A DNA stretch of 64,000 nt from Pseudomonas viridiflava (GCF_900590755.1 NZ_UUOC01000001.1:558001-622000), one strand, 5' to 3'. Counted from the stretch's first letter, positions 46,240 through 55,867 are shown. Program-made: numbers and translations. The notes: generated from the letters alone by a model not told the origin.

Positions 46240-47529
46240 ATGAATTCTGCACTGACTGAAAACCAACGCCTGCTTGCCCTGCGCGAACAGCACATTCCTC
46301 GCGGCATCATCACGGCTCACCCGGTTGTTGCGGCACGCGCCGAAGGTGCGCAGCTGTGGGATGTGGACGGCAAGCGCTATCTGGACTTCGTCGGTGGCAT
46401 CGGCGTGCTCAACGTCGGCCACAACCACCCGCGTGTGGTCGAAGCCGTGCGTCGCCAGGTCGGTGAAATTTCCCACGCCAGCTTCCAGGTCGTGGCCTAC
46501 GAAAACTACATCGAGGTCGCTGCCCGCCTGAACAAGATGATCGGCGGCGAAGAGCACTACAAAAGCGTGCTGTTCACCTCCGGCGCCGAAGCCGTCGAGA
46601 ACGCCATCAAGATCGCTCGTGGTCACACCAATCGCACGGCGGTAATTTCCTTCCGTGGCGGCTTTCACGGCCGGACCTTGCTGGGCGTAACCCTGACCGG
46701 TATGAGCCAGCCCTACAAACAGAACTTCGGCCCCTTCCCCGCCGAGATCTACCACGCCACTTACCCGAACGCCTATCGCGGCGTCAGCAGCGACGACGCT
46801 TTGGCTGAACTGGACGAACTGTTCGCCACTGATGTTTCGCCAGACCGGGTTGCCGCCATCATCATCGAACCGGTGCAAGGCGACGGCGGTTTCATCGCGG
46901 CACCTACCAAATTCCTCAAGGCCCTGCGCGAACGCTGCACGCAACACGGCATCGTGTTGATCCTCGACGAAATCCAGGCCGGTTTCGGCCGTACTGGCAC
47001 CATGTTCGGCTTCCAGCATTCAGGCATCCAGCCAGACCTGGTCACCGTGGCCAAGAGCCTGGCGGGCGGCATGCCATTGTCGGCAGTCGTCGGCCGCGCC
47101 GAGATCATGGACGCACCGACGCCGGGTGGCCTGGGCGGCACGTATGGCGGCAACGCGGTGGCCTGTGCCGCGGCGCTGGCGGTCATGGACCTGTTCGAAG
47201 AGCAGGATCTGCTGAGCCAGGGCGAGACACTGGCGGCCCAGTTGCACGACGGTCTGCTGGACCTGCAGAAGCGCTACCCACGCATCGGCGACGTACGCGG
47301 CCTGGGTTTCATGCTGGCCATCGAAATGGTCGCGGATGACAGCAAACAAAGCCCGGATGCCGCCCTGGCGCAGAAAGTCATCGACGAAGCGCGCCATGCC
47401 GGCCTGCTGGTCATCAAGTGCGGCGTGTACCGCAACGTGGTGCGCTTCCTCGCGCCATTGGTGACCACCAGGGAACAAGTGGCAGAAGCCTTGCAGATGC
47501 TCGACACCGCACTGGCCGCAGCCTGCTGA
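46240..47529 (+). CDS. gabT: 4-aminobutyrate aminotransferase
   Basis: A 429-residue class III PLP aminotransferase, transferring the amino group from 4-aminobutyrate (or 5-aminovalerate) to 2-oxoglutarate. PLP lysine 272 lies in TVAKSLAGGMPLSAVVG; the ILDEIQAGFGRTG motif binds the pyridine nitrogen; FTSGAEAVENAIKIAR forms the phosphate cup. GGAG sits six bases before the ATG. Its product is the substrate of the GabD encoded upstream, completing the pathway with the transporter. Confidence 0.93.
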   Translation: MNSALTENQRLLALREQHIPRGIITAHPVVAARAEGAQLWDVDGKRYLDFVGGIGVLNVGHNHPRVVEAVRRQVGEISHASFQVVAYENYIEVAARLNKMIGGEEHYKSVLFTSGAEAVENAIKIARGHTNRTAVISFRGGFHGRTLLGVTLTGMSQPYKQNFGPFPAEIYHATYPNAYRGVSSDDALAELDELFATDVSPDRVAAIIIEPVQGDGGFIAAPTKFLKALRERCTQHGIVLILDEIQAGFGRTGTMFGFQHSGIQPDLVTVAKSLAGGMPLSAVVGRAEIMDAPTPGGLGGTYGGNAVACAAALAVMDLFEEQDLLSQGETLAAQLHDGLLDLQKRYPRIGDVRGLGFMLAIEMVADDSKQSPDAALAQKVIDEARHAGLLVIKCGVYRNVVRFLAPLVTTREQVAEALQMLDTALAAAC

Positions 47530-47625
47530 AACCACGTCTGCACCGGCCTGCCTGACCAGCAGTGCCGGGTTGTAACGCGTGACTGGATCATGACGGAACC
47601 GATACGTGCAACTCAGGAGCTAATC

Positions 47626-48312
47626 ATGAAAGTCACCCACTACAGAGCATTGGGGTTTTCGTTAGGAACACTGGTTGATCGAGAACGGGGCATTCTGGAG
47701 GGGCTTCGACCGCTGGCAGTGCAAGCCAATCCAGACCTCAGTGACGAACAGTTACTCAGCGCCTACCGAAGCATCGCCCTGGACTTGAGCAGCACCGCGA
47801 CCATGGTCAGCCCCAGTGCTTTTCATGGGCAGCTGTACCAGCGTCTGGCTCACCAATTGCATACCATTGCTGACTGGGATCAAAGTGTTGCTTTCAGTAG
47901 CTGCTCTGATCTTTGGCCTATATTCGAAGACGTTCCAGGTGCCCTTCAGTACCTGAGCAAGTTTTACCGTTTGATACTGATCGCCCCACCCCAGGGCATC
48001 GACGTGCGTTCGTTGACCAGCCGTCTGCCGGTTCAGTTCGATGCCATCATCGAACCCAGCAGCGACCATTGGCATACCAGCCTCGACGCCGCGTTACTGG
48101 AGCTGGAACTGGAGCGGTCGGAACTGTTACCGGTGCGCAGTACAGAAACGGATGACCCGTGGAATGAACGGGTGGACTTTCCGGTGTGTACGTTGCGACG
48201 GGGTCATAGCCAGCCGTGGAATCACTCACCACAGGCGCTGGACGGCAAGCGCTGTGAATACGCCAGCCTGGCAGACCTCGCCCACGCGCATCAAAAAGCG
48301 CTGCACGCCTGA
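47626..48312 (+). CDS. HAD-like (haloacid dehalogenase type II-like) protein lacking catalytic residues
   Basis: A 228-residue protein with the overall layout of a type II haloacid dehalogenase. The first motif, normally with the nucleophile aspartate (FDVYGTLVD), reads GFSLGTLVD here, so the nucleophile aspartate is replaced by phenylalanine. The threonine/serine of motif II appears as LIAPP and the lysine of motif III is not visible (DHWHTSLDA). It is thus likely a pseudoenzyme with a binding or regulatory role. The start is the ATG at 47626 with AGGAG seven bases upstream. It follows gabT by 97 bases and precedes an Lrp-type regulator. Confidence 0.7.
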   Translation: MKVTHYRALGFSLGTLVDRERGILEGLRPLAVQANPDLSDEQLLSAYRSIALDLSSTATMVSPSAFHGQLYQRLAHQLHTIADWDQSVAFSSCSDLWPIFEDVPGALQYLSKFYRLILIAPPQGIDVRSLTSRLPVQFDAIIEPSSDHWHTSLDAALLELELERSELLPVRSTETDDPWNERVDFPVCTLRRGHSQPWNHSPQALDGKRCEYASLADLAHAHQKALHA

Positions 48313-48350
48313 GGCGTGAGCCAGGATTTTGAAATTGCGAGGACTGAACC

Positions 48351-48842
48351 ATGGACGCTGCAACCAAGCTCGATCGTATCGATATCAATATCCTGGTCCA
48401 ACTGCAGAAAGACGGGCGAATGACGAACGTCAGCCTCGCCGAAGCCGTCGGTCTGTCTCCCAGTCCTTGCCTGCAAAGAGTCAAACGCCTTGAGTCGGCC
48501 GGTTATATCAGTGGCTACGAAGCCCACGTCAACCTGGCTAAATTCGCCAACTCAGTGACGGTGTTTACCGAGGTCACGCTGTCGGACCACAAGCGTTGTG
48601 ATTTTGTGAAGTTCGAATCGAGCATTCGCAATATCGATGAAGTGCTGGAGTGCCATTTGATCAGTGGCGGGTATGACTATCTGGTGCGTTTCTTGTGCAG
48701 CAGTATTCAGCATTATCAGGAGTTGATGGAGTCGATTCTGGACAAGAACATCGGGATCGAGAAGTACTTCAGTTATATCGTGATCAAGTCGCCGGTGGTG
48801 AAGAGTACGGTGCCGTTGCGGAGTTTGGTTCGGGCGGTTTGA
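48351..48842 (+). CDS. Lrp/AsnC-family transcriptional regulator
   Basis: A 163-residue regulator: an N-terminal helix-turn-helix (LDRIDINILVQLQKDGRM to SPSPCLQRVKRLESAGYI, residues 5-47) and a C-terminal RAM effector domain with the typical GGYDYLVRFLCSS segment. Lrp-type proteins form octamers that sense amino acids. As the last gene of the polyamine/GABA-type cluster it is the likely controller of gabT and the transporter. GAGGA lies eight bases before the ATG. Confidence 0.92.
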   Translation: MDAATKLDRIDINILVQLQKDGRMTNVSLAEAVGLSPSPCLQRVKRLESAGYISGYEAHVNLAKFANSVTVFTEVTLSDHKRCDFVKFESSIRNIDEVLECHLISGGYDYLVRFLCSSIQHYQELMESILDKNIGIEKYFSYIVIKSPVVKSTVPLRSLVRAV

Positions 48843-48861
48843 GGCATCTTGAGATTGGGGG

Positions 48862-49174
48862 CATATCCAATCCTTCGGTAACGGCTGCTTAGGGTTGCGC
48901 CCTTACGGCGCCTCACTTTTGATAGAGCCGGAATGCCGGCCCAGTCAAAAGTAAGCAAAACGCTCTTGCCCCACCACTCGGTCCCTCGCCTAGGCTCGGG
49001 ATGCCCGTAATCCGACATTGATTCGGCGGGCCGCCGCGAAGGGCCATCCCTGGCCCAGCGCGGCTAAACCGGCATCCTTGCCGGTTTGCACCGCCGAACC
49101 AATATCGGCTTCCGGCCAGCGTGGTTTGACGGGGCGCTTAAGATCAAAAGCCAAATCAAAAGCCAAATCAAAAG
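48862..49174 (-). repeat. Long structured repeat element, copy 2 of 3
   Basis: The minus-strand copy reads TTGATCTTAAGCGCCCC and CCGGCAAGGATGCCGGTTTA and ends GGATATG. The embedded frame 48773-49018 (minus) encodes MSDYGHPEPRRGTEWWGKSV, running on to 81 residues past the element. Differences from copy 1 are spread through the element, but the hairpins and the core frame are kept. Confidence 0.8.
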
Positions 49175-49771
49175 CGCGCGAGGCGGCCTGAAAGCCGGCC
49201 TGTTTTTGCGGGCAAGCCGCGTTCCTTTGTGGGAGCGGTGCTTGCCCGCGATGCAGGCAACTCGGTCTCCCTACAAAACCGCGTCATCGTTCATCGCGAG
49301 CAAGCTCGGCTCCTACAGAAAATCACCGATTCCGTGGGAGCGAGCTTGCTCGCGAAGAGCGATAACGCGGTGTGCCTGATACACCGCCTTCGCAGCCCTC
49401 GTAACCTCGGTCAGCTCCTACAGGTCCGGGCTGTGCCTGAAAAACGCCAACCCTGTAGGAGCTGCCGAAGGCTGCGAAAGCGATCCGCGCTGGGCCGCAT
49501 CTGGACGATAACGCGGTGTGCCTGATACACCGCCATCGCAGCCCTCGTAACCTCGGTCAGCTCCTACAGGTCCGGGCTGTGCCTGAAAAAACGCCAACCC
49601 TGTAGGAGCTGCCGAAGGCTGCGAAAGCGATTCGCGCTGACAACCGCAGCGCCTGATTCGCGGGTTCACATTTCAACTGTAGGAGCGAACTTGTTCGCGA
49701 GGCGATATTCCGGGCAACGCAGGTCCATTGCCTCGCCAACAAGTTGGCTCCTACAGGGATCCGGTTCTGCC

Positions 49772-50064
49772 GTTGATCTGGCGGTTGATCTGGCTTTTGA
49801 TCTTAGGCGCCCCGTTAAACCACGCTGGCCGGAATTCGATTTTGATTCGGCGGGCAAACCGGCATGGATGCCGGTTTAGCCGCGCTGGGCCAGGGATGGC
49901 CCTTCGCGGCGGCCCGCCGAATCAATGTCGGATTACGGGCATGCCGAGCACCAGCGAGGGACCGAGTGGTGGGGCAAGAGCGTTTTGCTTACTTTTGCGC
50001 TTTTCAAAAGTGAGGCGCTGTAAAAGCGCAACCCTAAGTCGCCATAACCGAAGGAATGGATATG
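49772..50064 (+). repeat. Long structured repeat element, copy 3 of 3
   Basis: Plus-strand copy beginning with TTGATCTGGCG repeats, then ATCTTAGGCGCCCCGTTAAA and the hairpin GGCATGGATGCC. The middle stem is shortened: the segment between TTACTTTTG and CAAAAGTGAGGCG is much reduced. The frame from 49925 encodes MSDYGHAEHQRGTEWWGKSV and stops after 32 codons. Confidence 0.8.
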
Positions 50065-50137
50065 TACACAAAATACAAATAGATACCCACACCTATCGCG
50101 CCCAAGCCCCGCTCCCACAGAAAATCACATCAAACCG

Positions 50138-52153
50138 TCAAACCGCCAACAACCGCTCCCGCAACTTGCCAATCTCGTCACGCATCTGCGCTGCAGCTTC
50201 GAACTCCAGGTCTCGGGCCAACTGATACATCTTCTCCTCGAGCTGGCGGATGCGTTTGGTGATTTCGCTCGGTGAACGCAGTTCGTTCTCGTACTTGGCG
50301 TTTTCTTCCGCAGCCTTGGCCATGCCTTTGCGTTTTTTGCTGCGCGAACCCGGCACCGTCGCGCCTTCCATGATGTCGGCGACATCCTTGAATACGCCTT
50401 TGGGGGTAATGCCGTTGGCCAGGTTGTGGGCAATCTGCTTATCGCGACGCCGCTCAGTCTCACCGATAGCCCGCTCCATGGAGCCGGTGATCCGGTCGGC
50501 ATACAGAATCGCCCGGCCGTTGAGATTACGCGCGGCCCGGCCAATGGTCTGGATCAGCGAGCGCTCGGAACGCAGGAAGCCTTCCTTGTCGGCATCCAGA
50601 ATCGCCACCAGCGAAACCTCCGGCATGTCCAGGCCCTCGCGCAGCAGGTTGATCCCCACCAGCACGTCAAAAGTACCCAGACGCAGGTCGCGAATGATTT
50701 CGACCCGCTCCACCGTATCAATGTCCGAGTGCAGGTAACGCACTCGCACTCCGTGGTCGGCAAGGTAGTCGGTCAAGTCTTCGGACATACGCTTGGTCAG
50801 CGTGGTGACCAGCACCCGCTCCTCCAGCGCCACGCGCTTGGTGATTTCCGAGAGCAGGTCATCCACCTGAGTCAGCGCCGGACGGATCTCGATCTGTGGG
50901 TCCACCAGCCCCGTCGGCCGTACTACTTGCTCAATGATGCGCCCGGCATGCTCAGCCTCATAGTTACCCGGCGTTGCCGAGACAAAAATGGTCTGCGGGC
51001 TGACCGCTTCCCACTCGTCGAAACGCATGGGCCGGTTATCCAGCGCCGAGGGCAGACGGAAACCGTATTCCACCAGCGTCTCTTTACGGGAACGGTCGCC
51101 TTTGTACATCGCGCCGACCTGAGGCACGCTGACGTGGGATTCGTCGATGATAAGCAAGGCATCGGCCGGCAAATAGTCGTACAGCGTCGGTGGTGCGGCG
51201 CCGGATGGTCGACCCGACAGGTAGCGCGAATAGTTTTCGATACCGTTGCAATAACCCAGCTCCAGAATCATTTCCAGGTCGAAACGGGTGCGCTGCTCCA
51301 GTCGCTGGGCCTCTACCAGTTTGTTGTTGTTGCGCAGGTATTCCAGACGCTCCTGCAATTCGACTTTGATGCCTTCCATCGCGTCCAGCAGGGTTTCCCG
51401 CGGGGTCACGTAGTGGCTCTTGGGGTAAAAAGTGAAACGCGGCAGCTTGCGAATCACCTCGCCGGTCAACGGATCGAAGGCCGACAGGCTTTCCACTTCA
51501 TCGTCGAACAGCTCGATGCGGATCGCCTCCAGGTCCGATTCGGCAGGGTAAATGTCGATCACATCGCCGCGTACCCGGAAGGTCGCCCGGGCAAAGTCCA
51601 TGTCGTTGCGGGTGTATTGCAGGTCCGCCAGACGGCGCAGCAAGGCACGCTGATCGAGTTTGTCGCCGCGATCCACGTGCAACACCATGCGCAGATAGGT
51701 TTCCGGACTGCCCAGACCATAGATGCACGACACCGTGGTGACGATGATCGCGTCCTTGCGTTCCAGCAGGGCCTTGGTGGCGGAAAGACGCATCTGCTCG
51801 ATGTGATCGTTGATCGAAGCGTCCTTCTCGATGAAGGTATCCGAGGACGGCACGTAGGCTTCGGGCTGGTAGTAGTCGTAATAAGAGACGAAGTATTCCA
51901 CGGCATTGTTGGGGAAAAACGCTTTGAACTCGCCATACAACTGCGCCGCCAGGGTCTTGTTCGGCGCCAGCACCAGGGTCGGGCGCTGCACCTGGGCAAT
52001 CACGTTGGCGATGCTGAAGGTCTTGCCTGAACCGGTCACGCCGAGCAGGGTCTGGTGCGCCAGCCCGGCTTCGATCCCTTCAACCATCAGGCGAATGGCC
52101 TCCGGCTGATCACCAGCAGGCTCAAAACGGGTTACGAGCTGAAACTCGGACAT
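50138..52153 (-). CDS. uvrB: UvrABC excinuclease subunit B
   Basis: A 671-residue nucleotide-excision repair helicase that loads onto damaged DNA delivered by UvrA and recruits UvrC. Walker A GVTGSGKT is at residues 38-45, the beta-hairpin segment [16 protein letters not shown] near 92-107 holds the strand clamp, DESHVS is the DEAD-type box, QTIGRAARN is motif VI, and the C-terminal UVR motif ([20 protein letters not shown]) contacts UvrC. No clear LexA box is seen upstream. It is divergent from an aromatic aminotransferase gene. Confidence 0.98.
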   Translation of the reverse strand: MSEFQLVTRFEPAGDQPEAIRLMVEGIEAGLAHQTLLGVTGSGKTFSIANVIAQVQRPTLVLAPNKTLAAQLYGEFKAFFPNNAVEYFVSYYDYYQPEAYVPSSDTFIEKDASINDHIEQMRLSATKALLERKDAIIVTTVSCIYGLGSPETYLRMVLHVDRGDKLDQRALLRRLADLQYTRNDMDFARATFRVRGDVIDIYPAESDLEAIRIELFDDEVESLSAFDPLTGEVIRKLPRFTFYPKSHYVTPRETLLDAMEGIKVELQERLEYLRNNNKLVEAQRLEQRTRFDLEMILELGYCNGIENYSRYLSGRPSGAAPPTLYDYLPADALLIIDESHVSVPQVGAMYKGDRSRKETLVEYGFRLPSALDNRPMRFDEWEAVSPQTIFVSATPGNYEAEHAGRIIEQVVRPTGLVDPQIEIRPALTQVDDLLSEITKRVALEERVLVTTLTKRMSEDLTDYLADHGVRVRYLHSDIDTVERVEIIRDLRLGTFDVLVGINLLREGLDMPEVSLVAILDADKEGFLRSERSLIQTIGRAARNLNGRAILYADRITGSMERAIGETERRRDKQIAHNLANGITPKGVFKDVADIMEGATVPGSRSKKRKGMAKAAEENAKYENELRSPSEITKRIRQLEEKMYQLARDLEFEAAAQMRDEIGKLRERLLAV

Positions 52154-52509
52154 AACGGACCTCTTTTGACGTTTTCACCCGACGGTGTGCGAAAACATAC
52201 TCTAAAGCTGCGGAAATGCTGGCGCCCACTCCCAAGAAGGGAATGGTCGTACAGAATAGGAAGTGATGGGACTACAAATGGAGTCGACATCACCGGCTTT
52301 CAACCCGTCCAGGCACGGCGCATTACAGGATGCCGGTTGCAATATGACTAATGACTGATAAATAACCCGGAAAACCACAAAAAAACGCCTTCGCGGCTGT
52401 CGCCCCCGGCCAAGATGGCCTCTATACTGACTCCCCGTTTGTGCACCGCTCTGGCGCATCCGGATCAGAGCGGGTTTCCCCTCACCTCTCACACAGAGCC
52501 GCCACAAAA
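52154..52509. promoter_or_regulatory. Divergent promoter region of uvrB and the aminotransferase gene
   Basis: No gene. TATACT at 52423-52428 is a probable -10 for the plus-strand gene. CCGCTCTG at 52446-52453 pairs perfectly with CAGAGCGG at 52466-52473 in the 5' leader. Confidence 0.5.
52446..52473 (+). promoter_or_regulatory. 5'-leader hairpin of the aminotransferase gene
   Basis: An eight-base perfect stem with a 12-base loop, about 18 bases downstream of the putative -10. No T tract follows, so it is not a terminator. It may be an operator or a mRNA-stabilising structure. Confidence 0.5.
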
Positions 52510-53706
52510 ATGAGCCTGTTCTCCGCTGTCGAAATGGCACCACGCGATCCTATCCTGGGCCTCAACGAAGCATTCAACGCCGATACACGCACCACCAAGG
52601 TCAATCTTGGCGTGGGCGTCTACTGCAACGAAGAAGGACGCATTCCCCTCCTGCGCGCGGTTGCCGAAGCCGAGACTATCCGCGTGGCTCAACACGCTCC
52701 CCGTGGCTACCTGCCGATTGACGGCATTGTGGCTTACGACCTGGCCGTGCAGAAACTGCTGTTTGGTGCCGAGTCGCCGCTGATCGCTTCCGGTCGCGTG
52801 CTGACCACCCAGGCTGTCGGCGGCACAGGTGCCCTGAAAATCGGTGCTGACTTCCTCAAGCAATTGCGTCCGGACGCCGTCGTGGCGATCAGCGACCCAA
52901 GCTGGGAGAACCATCGCGCCCTGTTCGAAACCGCCGGCTTCCCGGTGCAGAACTATCGCTACTATGATGCGACCAGCCACGACGTGAACCGTTCCGGCAT
53001 GCTCGAAGACCTGCAGAACCTGCCTGCCGGTTCCATCGTCGTGCTGCACGCCTGCTGCCACAACCCGACAGGCGTTGACCTGACTCTGGAAGACTGGAAG
53101 AAAGTTCTCGAAGTCGTTAAAGCCAAAGGCCACGTACCGTTCCTGGACATGGCTTATCAGGGCTTTGGCGCTGGCATCGACGAAGATGCGGTGGCCGTTC
53201 GTCTGTTTGCCGAATCCGGCCTGACGTTCTTCGCTTCCAGCTCGTTCTCCAAATCGTTCTCGCTGTACGGCGAACGTGTCGGCGCGCTGTCCATCGTCAC
53301 TGAATCGAAAGAAGAGACCACACGCGTCCTGTCCCAGGTCAAGCGTGTGATCCGCACCAACTACTCCAACCCGCCGACCCATGGCGCAACCATCGTCGCC
53401 GCCGTACTCAACAGCCCGGAGCTGCGCGCCCAGTGGGAAGAAGAGCTGGCCGAAATGCGCGTGCGCATCAAAGGCATGCGTCAGCAGATGGTCGAGCGTC
53501 TGGCCAACAACCCTGCTGGTCAGGATTTCAGCTTCGTCGGCCGTCAGAGCGGCATGTTCTCCTACTCCGGCCTGACCACTGAACAGGTGCATCGCCTGCG
53601 TAACGAGTTCGGCATTTATGCCCTGGATACCGGTCGCATCTGCGTTGCGGCGCTGAACCAGAACAACATCGACACCGTGTGCAAGGCGATCATGCAGGTG
53701 ATCTAA
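52510..53706 (+). CDS. Aromatic amino acid / aspartate aminotransferase (class I)
   Basis: A 398-residue class I PLP aminotransferase of the aspartate/aromatic (TyrB/PhhC-like) group. PLP lysine 248 lies in SSFSKSFSLYGERVG; the HACCHNPTGVDLT segment near residue 178 and the C-terminal IYALDTGRICVAALNQNNID are typical. It transfers amino groups between aromatic or acidic amino acids and 2-oxoglutarate. I start at the ATG at 52510 (MSLFSAVEMAPRD); the frame upstream reads through the leader hairpin. The ribosome site is weak, while the gene is otherwise typical of Pseudomonas. Confidence 0.93.
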   Translation: MSLFSAVEMAPRDPILGLNEAFNADTRTTKVNLGVGVYCNEEGRIPLLRAVAEAETIRVAQHAPRGYLPIDGIVAYDLAVQKLLFGAESPLIASGRVLTTQAVGGTGALKIGADFLKQLRPDAVVAISDPSWENHRALFETAGFPVQNYRYYDATSHDVNRSGMLEDLQNLPAGSIVVLHACCHNPTGVDLTLEDWKKVLEVVKAKGHVPFLDMAYQGFGAGIDEDAVAVRLFAESGLTFFASSSFSKSFSLYGERVGALSIVTESKEETTRVLSQVKRVIRTNYSNPPTHGATIVAAVLNSPELRAQWEEELAEMRVRIKGMRQQMVERLANNPAGQDFSFVGRQSGMFSYSGLTTEQVHRLRNEFGIYALDTGRICVAALNQNNIDTVCKAIMQVI

Positions 53707-53726
53707 GCTCACTGCGCTGATCAAGA

Positions 53727-53761
53727 GGAAGTCAGGCCGATGGTCTGGCTTCCTTTTTTTT
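53727..53761 (+). terminator. Rho-independent terminator after the aminotransferase gene
   Basis: GGAAGTCAG and CTGGCTTCC form a nine-base stem (one G-T pair) with a GCCGATGGT loop, followed by eight or more T residues. Confidence 0.9.
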
Positions 53762-54116
53762 GCGGCGCAATATCCCGATTCTGTGGAAATGTCCATGCTG
53801 GCCTGCAATGCGCAGTTCTCGTGGGACCGGCTTTAGCCGGGAAGAGGCCAGCACATCCACTGCATATGTTTTACCTGTAATACCGCTTTCCCGGCTAAAG
53901 CCGGCCCCACAGGTGCAATAGCACGCGACAAGCCGCCGCGCTGAAACATCTTTTTACATCTGAAATGAGAATTAAACCTGCAGGTATTTCATTCTCATTC
54001 GTCTTAGTAAGGATGCAGCAGTCGCGTCAGCAACAGTTACGCCTGCTTTTCCGTGAACATAACAAGCCCAAGCGATCATTGGGTTGCTCCAAACCGTGAG
54101 TCGAGACCGTTACCCC
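53762..54116. repeat. Intergenic region with family B REPIN and Fur sites
   Basis: A family B inverted pair spans 53821-53910. The remaining part holds the Fur-box pair described separately and the leader of the fpvG-like gene. No gene. Confidence 0.8.
53964..53999 (+). promoter_or_regulatory. Fur box pair upstream of the fpv-like operon
   Basis: AATGAGAAT at 53964-53972 is mirrored perfectly by ATTCTCATT at 53991-53999, with an 18-base spacer. Each half fits Pseudomonas Fur sites; together they may form two adjacent boxes. The operon start is about 120 bases downstream. Confidence 0.7.
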
Positions 54117-55328
54117 ATGTCGAAGAAATCCCGTTCCAAAATCTGGTTTCTGGTCCACAGCTGGCTGGCCTTGCCGATCTGGTTTTTTGTGCTGATCGTG
54201 TGTTTTACCGGCACCCTGGCCGTGGTCAGCAAGGAAATCATGTGGCTGGTCAACCCGGAGATGCGCGCCAATCAGCCAAGCGCCGATGCGCCGCGTTTGA
54301 GCTTCGAGCAGGTCAAGACCAGGATCCTGAGCGATGAGCCGCACCTGATCGTCAACCGGATTTCCGAGCCGGACGGTGACTACTTCGCCCTCAACGTGCG
54401 GGTCACCTACCCGGGGGGTCGCACCGTCACCGCCTATGCAAACCCTTACACCGGGGCGGTTCAGGGCATTGCGCCCTCGTTCGACTTCCCCGCCTTCACC
54501 CGCGCCCTGCATGGCTGGTGGCTGGTGCCGTTCACCAACGGGTTCTCCTGGGGCTGGTACATGGTCTCGATGCTCAGCATTCCATTGCTGGCTTCACTGG
54601 TGACCGGGCTGGTGGTGTACAAGAAGTTCTGGAAAGGTTTCTTCAAACCCACCCTGCGCTTCAATCATGGCGCGCGGATCTTCTGGGGTGATTTCCACCG
54701 CCTGAGTGGCATCTGGTCGATCTGGTTCATAGCGGTGATTTCCATCACCGGCATGTGGTTTCTGATCCAGGCCATTCTGTTCGATAACCAGATCACGATT
54801 TCCAGCCAGTCGCCTATCGCTTCGGTCATTCCCCATGCCAGCGTACCGCTGACTGCAGACGGCAGCCCTGCGCCGATGATCAGCCTCGACCAGGCCGCCG
54901 CCGTCGCCCGGGAAAAAATCCCGGGGCTGGAGCCCAGCATCATCACTGCGCCGCTCAATGCCTACAGCAACATCAGCGTGCTGGGCCGCAGCTGGTATCC
55001 GCTGATGTTCCAGACCGCAGAGATCAACCCCTACACCGGGGAAATAGCCACCTCGCATCTACTATCGGACCGCTCGGCTCTGGAGTTCGTCACCGAATCC
55101 ATGCGCCCGCTGCATACAGGCGACTTTGGCGGCATCTGGATCAAGCTGATCTGGACGTTCTTTGCGCTGATCCTGAGCATGATGGTGCTCAGCGGGCTGT
55201 TGATCTGGACCAAACGCACCACCCAAGCGACCCTCAACGCTCTCAAGCGCAGCCATAAAGCCGACGCCACCCACAGCGAGCGCCAGACTGCACATCTGCC
55301 CACCGAAACTGCGGAGACCACCCTGTGA
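54117..55328 (+). CDS. fpvG: PepSY-domain inner membrane ferrisiderophore reductase (FpvG-like)
   Basis: A 403-residue inner membrane protein. Helices lie near residues 10-35, 143-168, 198-222 and 345-365, with PepSY-type segments in the periplasmic loops (SFEQVKTRILSDEPHLI, SLDQAAAVAREKIPGLEP). In P. aeruginosa, FpvG reduces ferripyoverdine iron in the periplasm. The order and overlaps of the following seven genes match fpvHJKCDEF, which is the basis for the name. I start at the ATG at 54117; the preceding TTG start is unsupported. Fur boxes upstream imply iron-starvation control. Confidence 0.88.
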   Translation: MSKKSRSKIWFLVHSWLALPIWFFVLIVCFTGTLAVVSKEIMWLVNPEMRANQPSADAPRLSFEQVKTRILSDEPHLIVNRISEPDGDYFALNVRVTYPGGRTVTAYANPYTGAVQGIAPSFDFPAFTRALHGWWLVPFTNGFSWGWYMVSMLSIPLLASLVTGLVVYKKFWKGFFKPTLRFNHGARIFWGDFHRLSGIWSIWFIAVISITGMWFLIQAILFDNQITISSQSPIASVIPHASVPLTADGSPAPMISLDQAAAVAREKIPGLEPSIITAPLNAYSNISVLGRSWYPLMFQTAEINPYTGEIATSHLLSDRSALEFVTESMRPLHTGDFGGIWIKLIWTFFALILSMMVLSGLLIWTKRTTQATLNALKRSHKADATHSERQTAHLPTETAETTL

Positions 55329-55867
55329 ACAAGGCCGCCACAGTGAAACCGCCCTCAAAGCTCAGCCGCCTTTGGTACAAGTGGCGCTTCCACATCAACA
55401 TCCTGCTGTTGCTGATTCCCCTGGGCTTCATGCCCAAATATTTTTCCGACATGGCGCTGTTTCGCGGCGACGCGGGCCTGGGTCAACGGGAAATTGGCGA
55501 GGTTCAGGTCGGGCCATGGAGCATTCGTCTGGCCGAGTTTCGCAGCAACGCGCCGATGCTCGATGGCGCCTCAGGCTATATGAAGACCTTCAACGCCGCG
55601 CTGTGTGAAGAGTGCGCGGACCGGGTCAAGGCGACTTACCTGCGGATCGGCAAGCCCCGCAGCCTGCGCGCCGCCGGGGTGATTTTCTTCGGCTCGCCGT
55701 ATCGCATGGGCGCGTTCATGCAAATCCCTGAGCGTACCGACCCCGACGCCGACCTGTGGATCACCATGGAAGGCTGGGACGGCTCGATGCATCAGGCTTC
55801 CATCCCTTTGTCACAGGCCTCCCCCGCTACGGTCGCCTGGCTGAAAACCCAAGGAGTCAAACCATGA
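55325..55867 (+). CDS. fpvH: FpvH-like membrane-anchored protein
   Basis: A 180-residue protein with a single N-terminal membrane helix (about 24-40) and a periplasmic domain with a CEEC pair (residues about 98-101) that could bind metal or form a disulfide. It overlaps the previous gene by four bases and the next by four. In P. aeruginosa fpvH lies at this position and helps ferripyoverdine reduction. Confidence 0.8.
   Translation: MNKAATVKPPSKLSRLWYKWRFHINILLLLIPLGFMPKYFSDMALFRGDAGLGQREIGEVQVGPWSIRLAEFRSNAPMLDGASGYMKTFNAALCEECADRVKATYLRIGKPRSLRAAGVIFFGSPYRMGAFMQIPERTDPDADLWITMEGWDGSMHQASIPLSQASPATVAWLKTQGVKP

Larger units (their letters stand above)
48843..50137. repeat. 1.3-kb repeat island between the Lrp gene and uvrB
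   Basis: No credible gene. It contains long element copy 2 (minus orientation, about 48862-49174), C-type REPINs near 49228-49363 and 49678-49757, A-type REPINs near 49388-49568 and 49600-49640, and long element copy 3 (plus, about 49772-50064). The two long copies face each other across the REPINs. The A-type units at 49388 and 49530 repeat the same phrase CGCAGCCCTCGTAACCTCGG seen at the window start. Confidence 0.85.

Noticed and set aside
48773..50225. Open frames in the repeat island as ordinary hypothetical genes
   Set aside because: Only the short frame inside the long element recurs between copies. The extensions differ and run into flanking REPINs, so I treat them as part of the repeat rather than as separate genes.
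52154..52260. LexA/SOS box upstream of uvrB
   Set aside because: I looked for a CTG-N10-CAG type palindrome and found nothing convincing.
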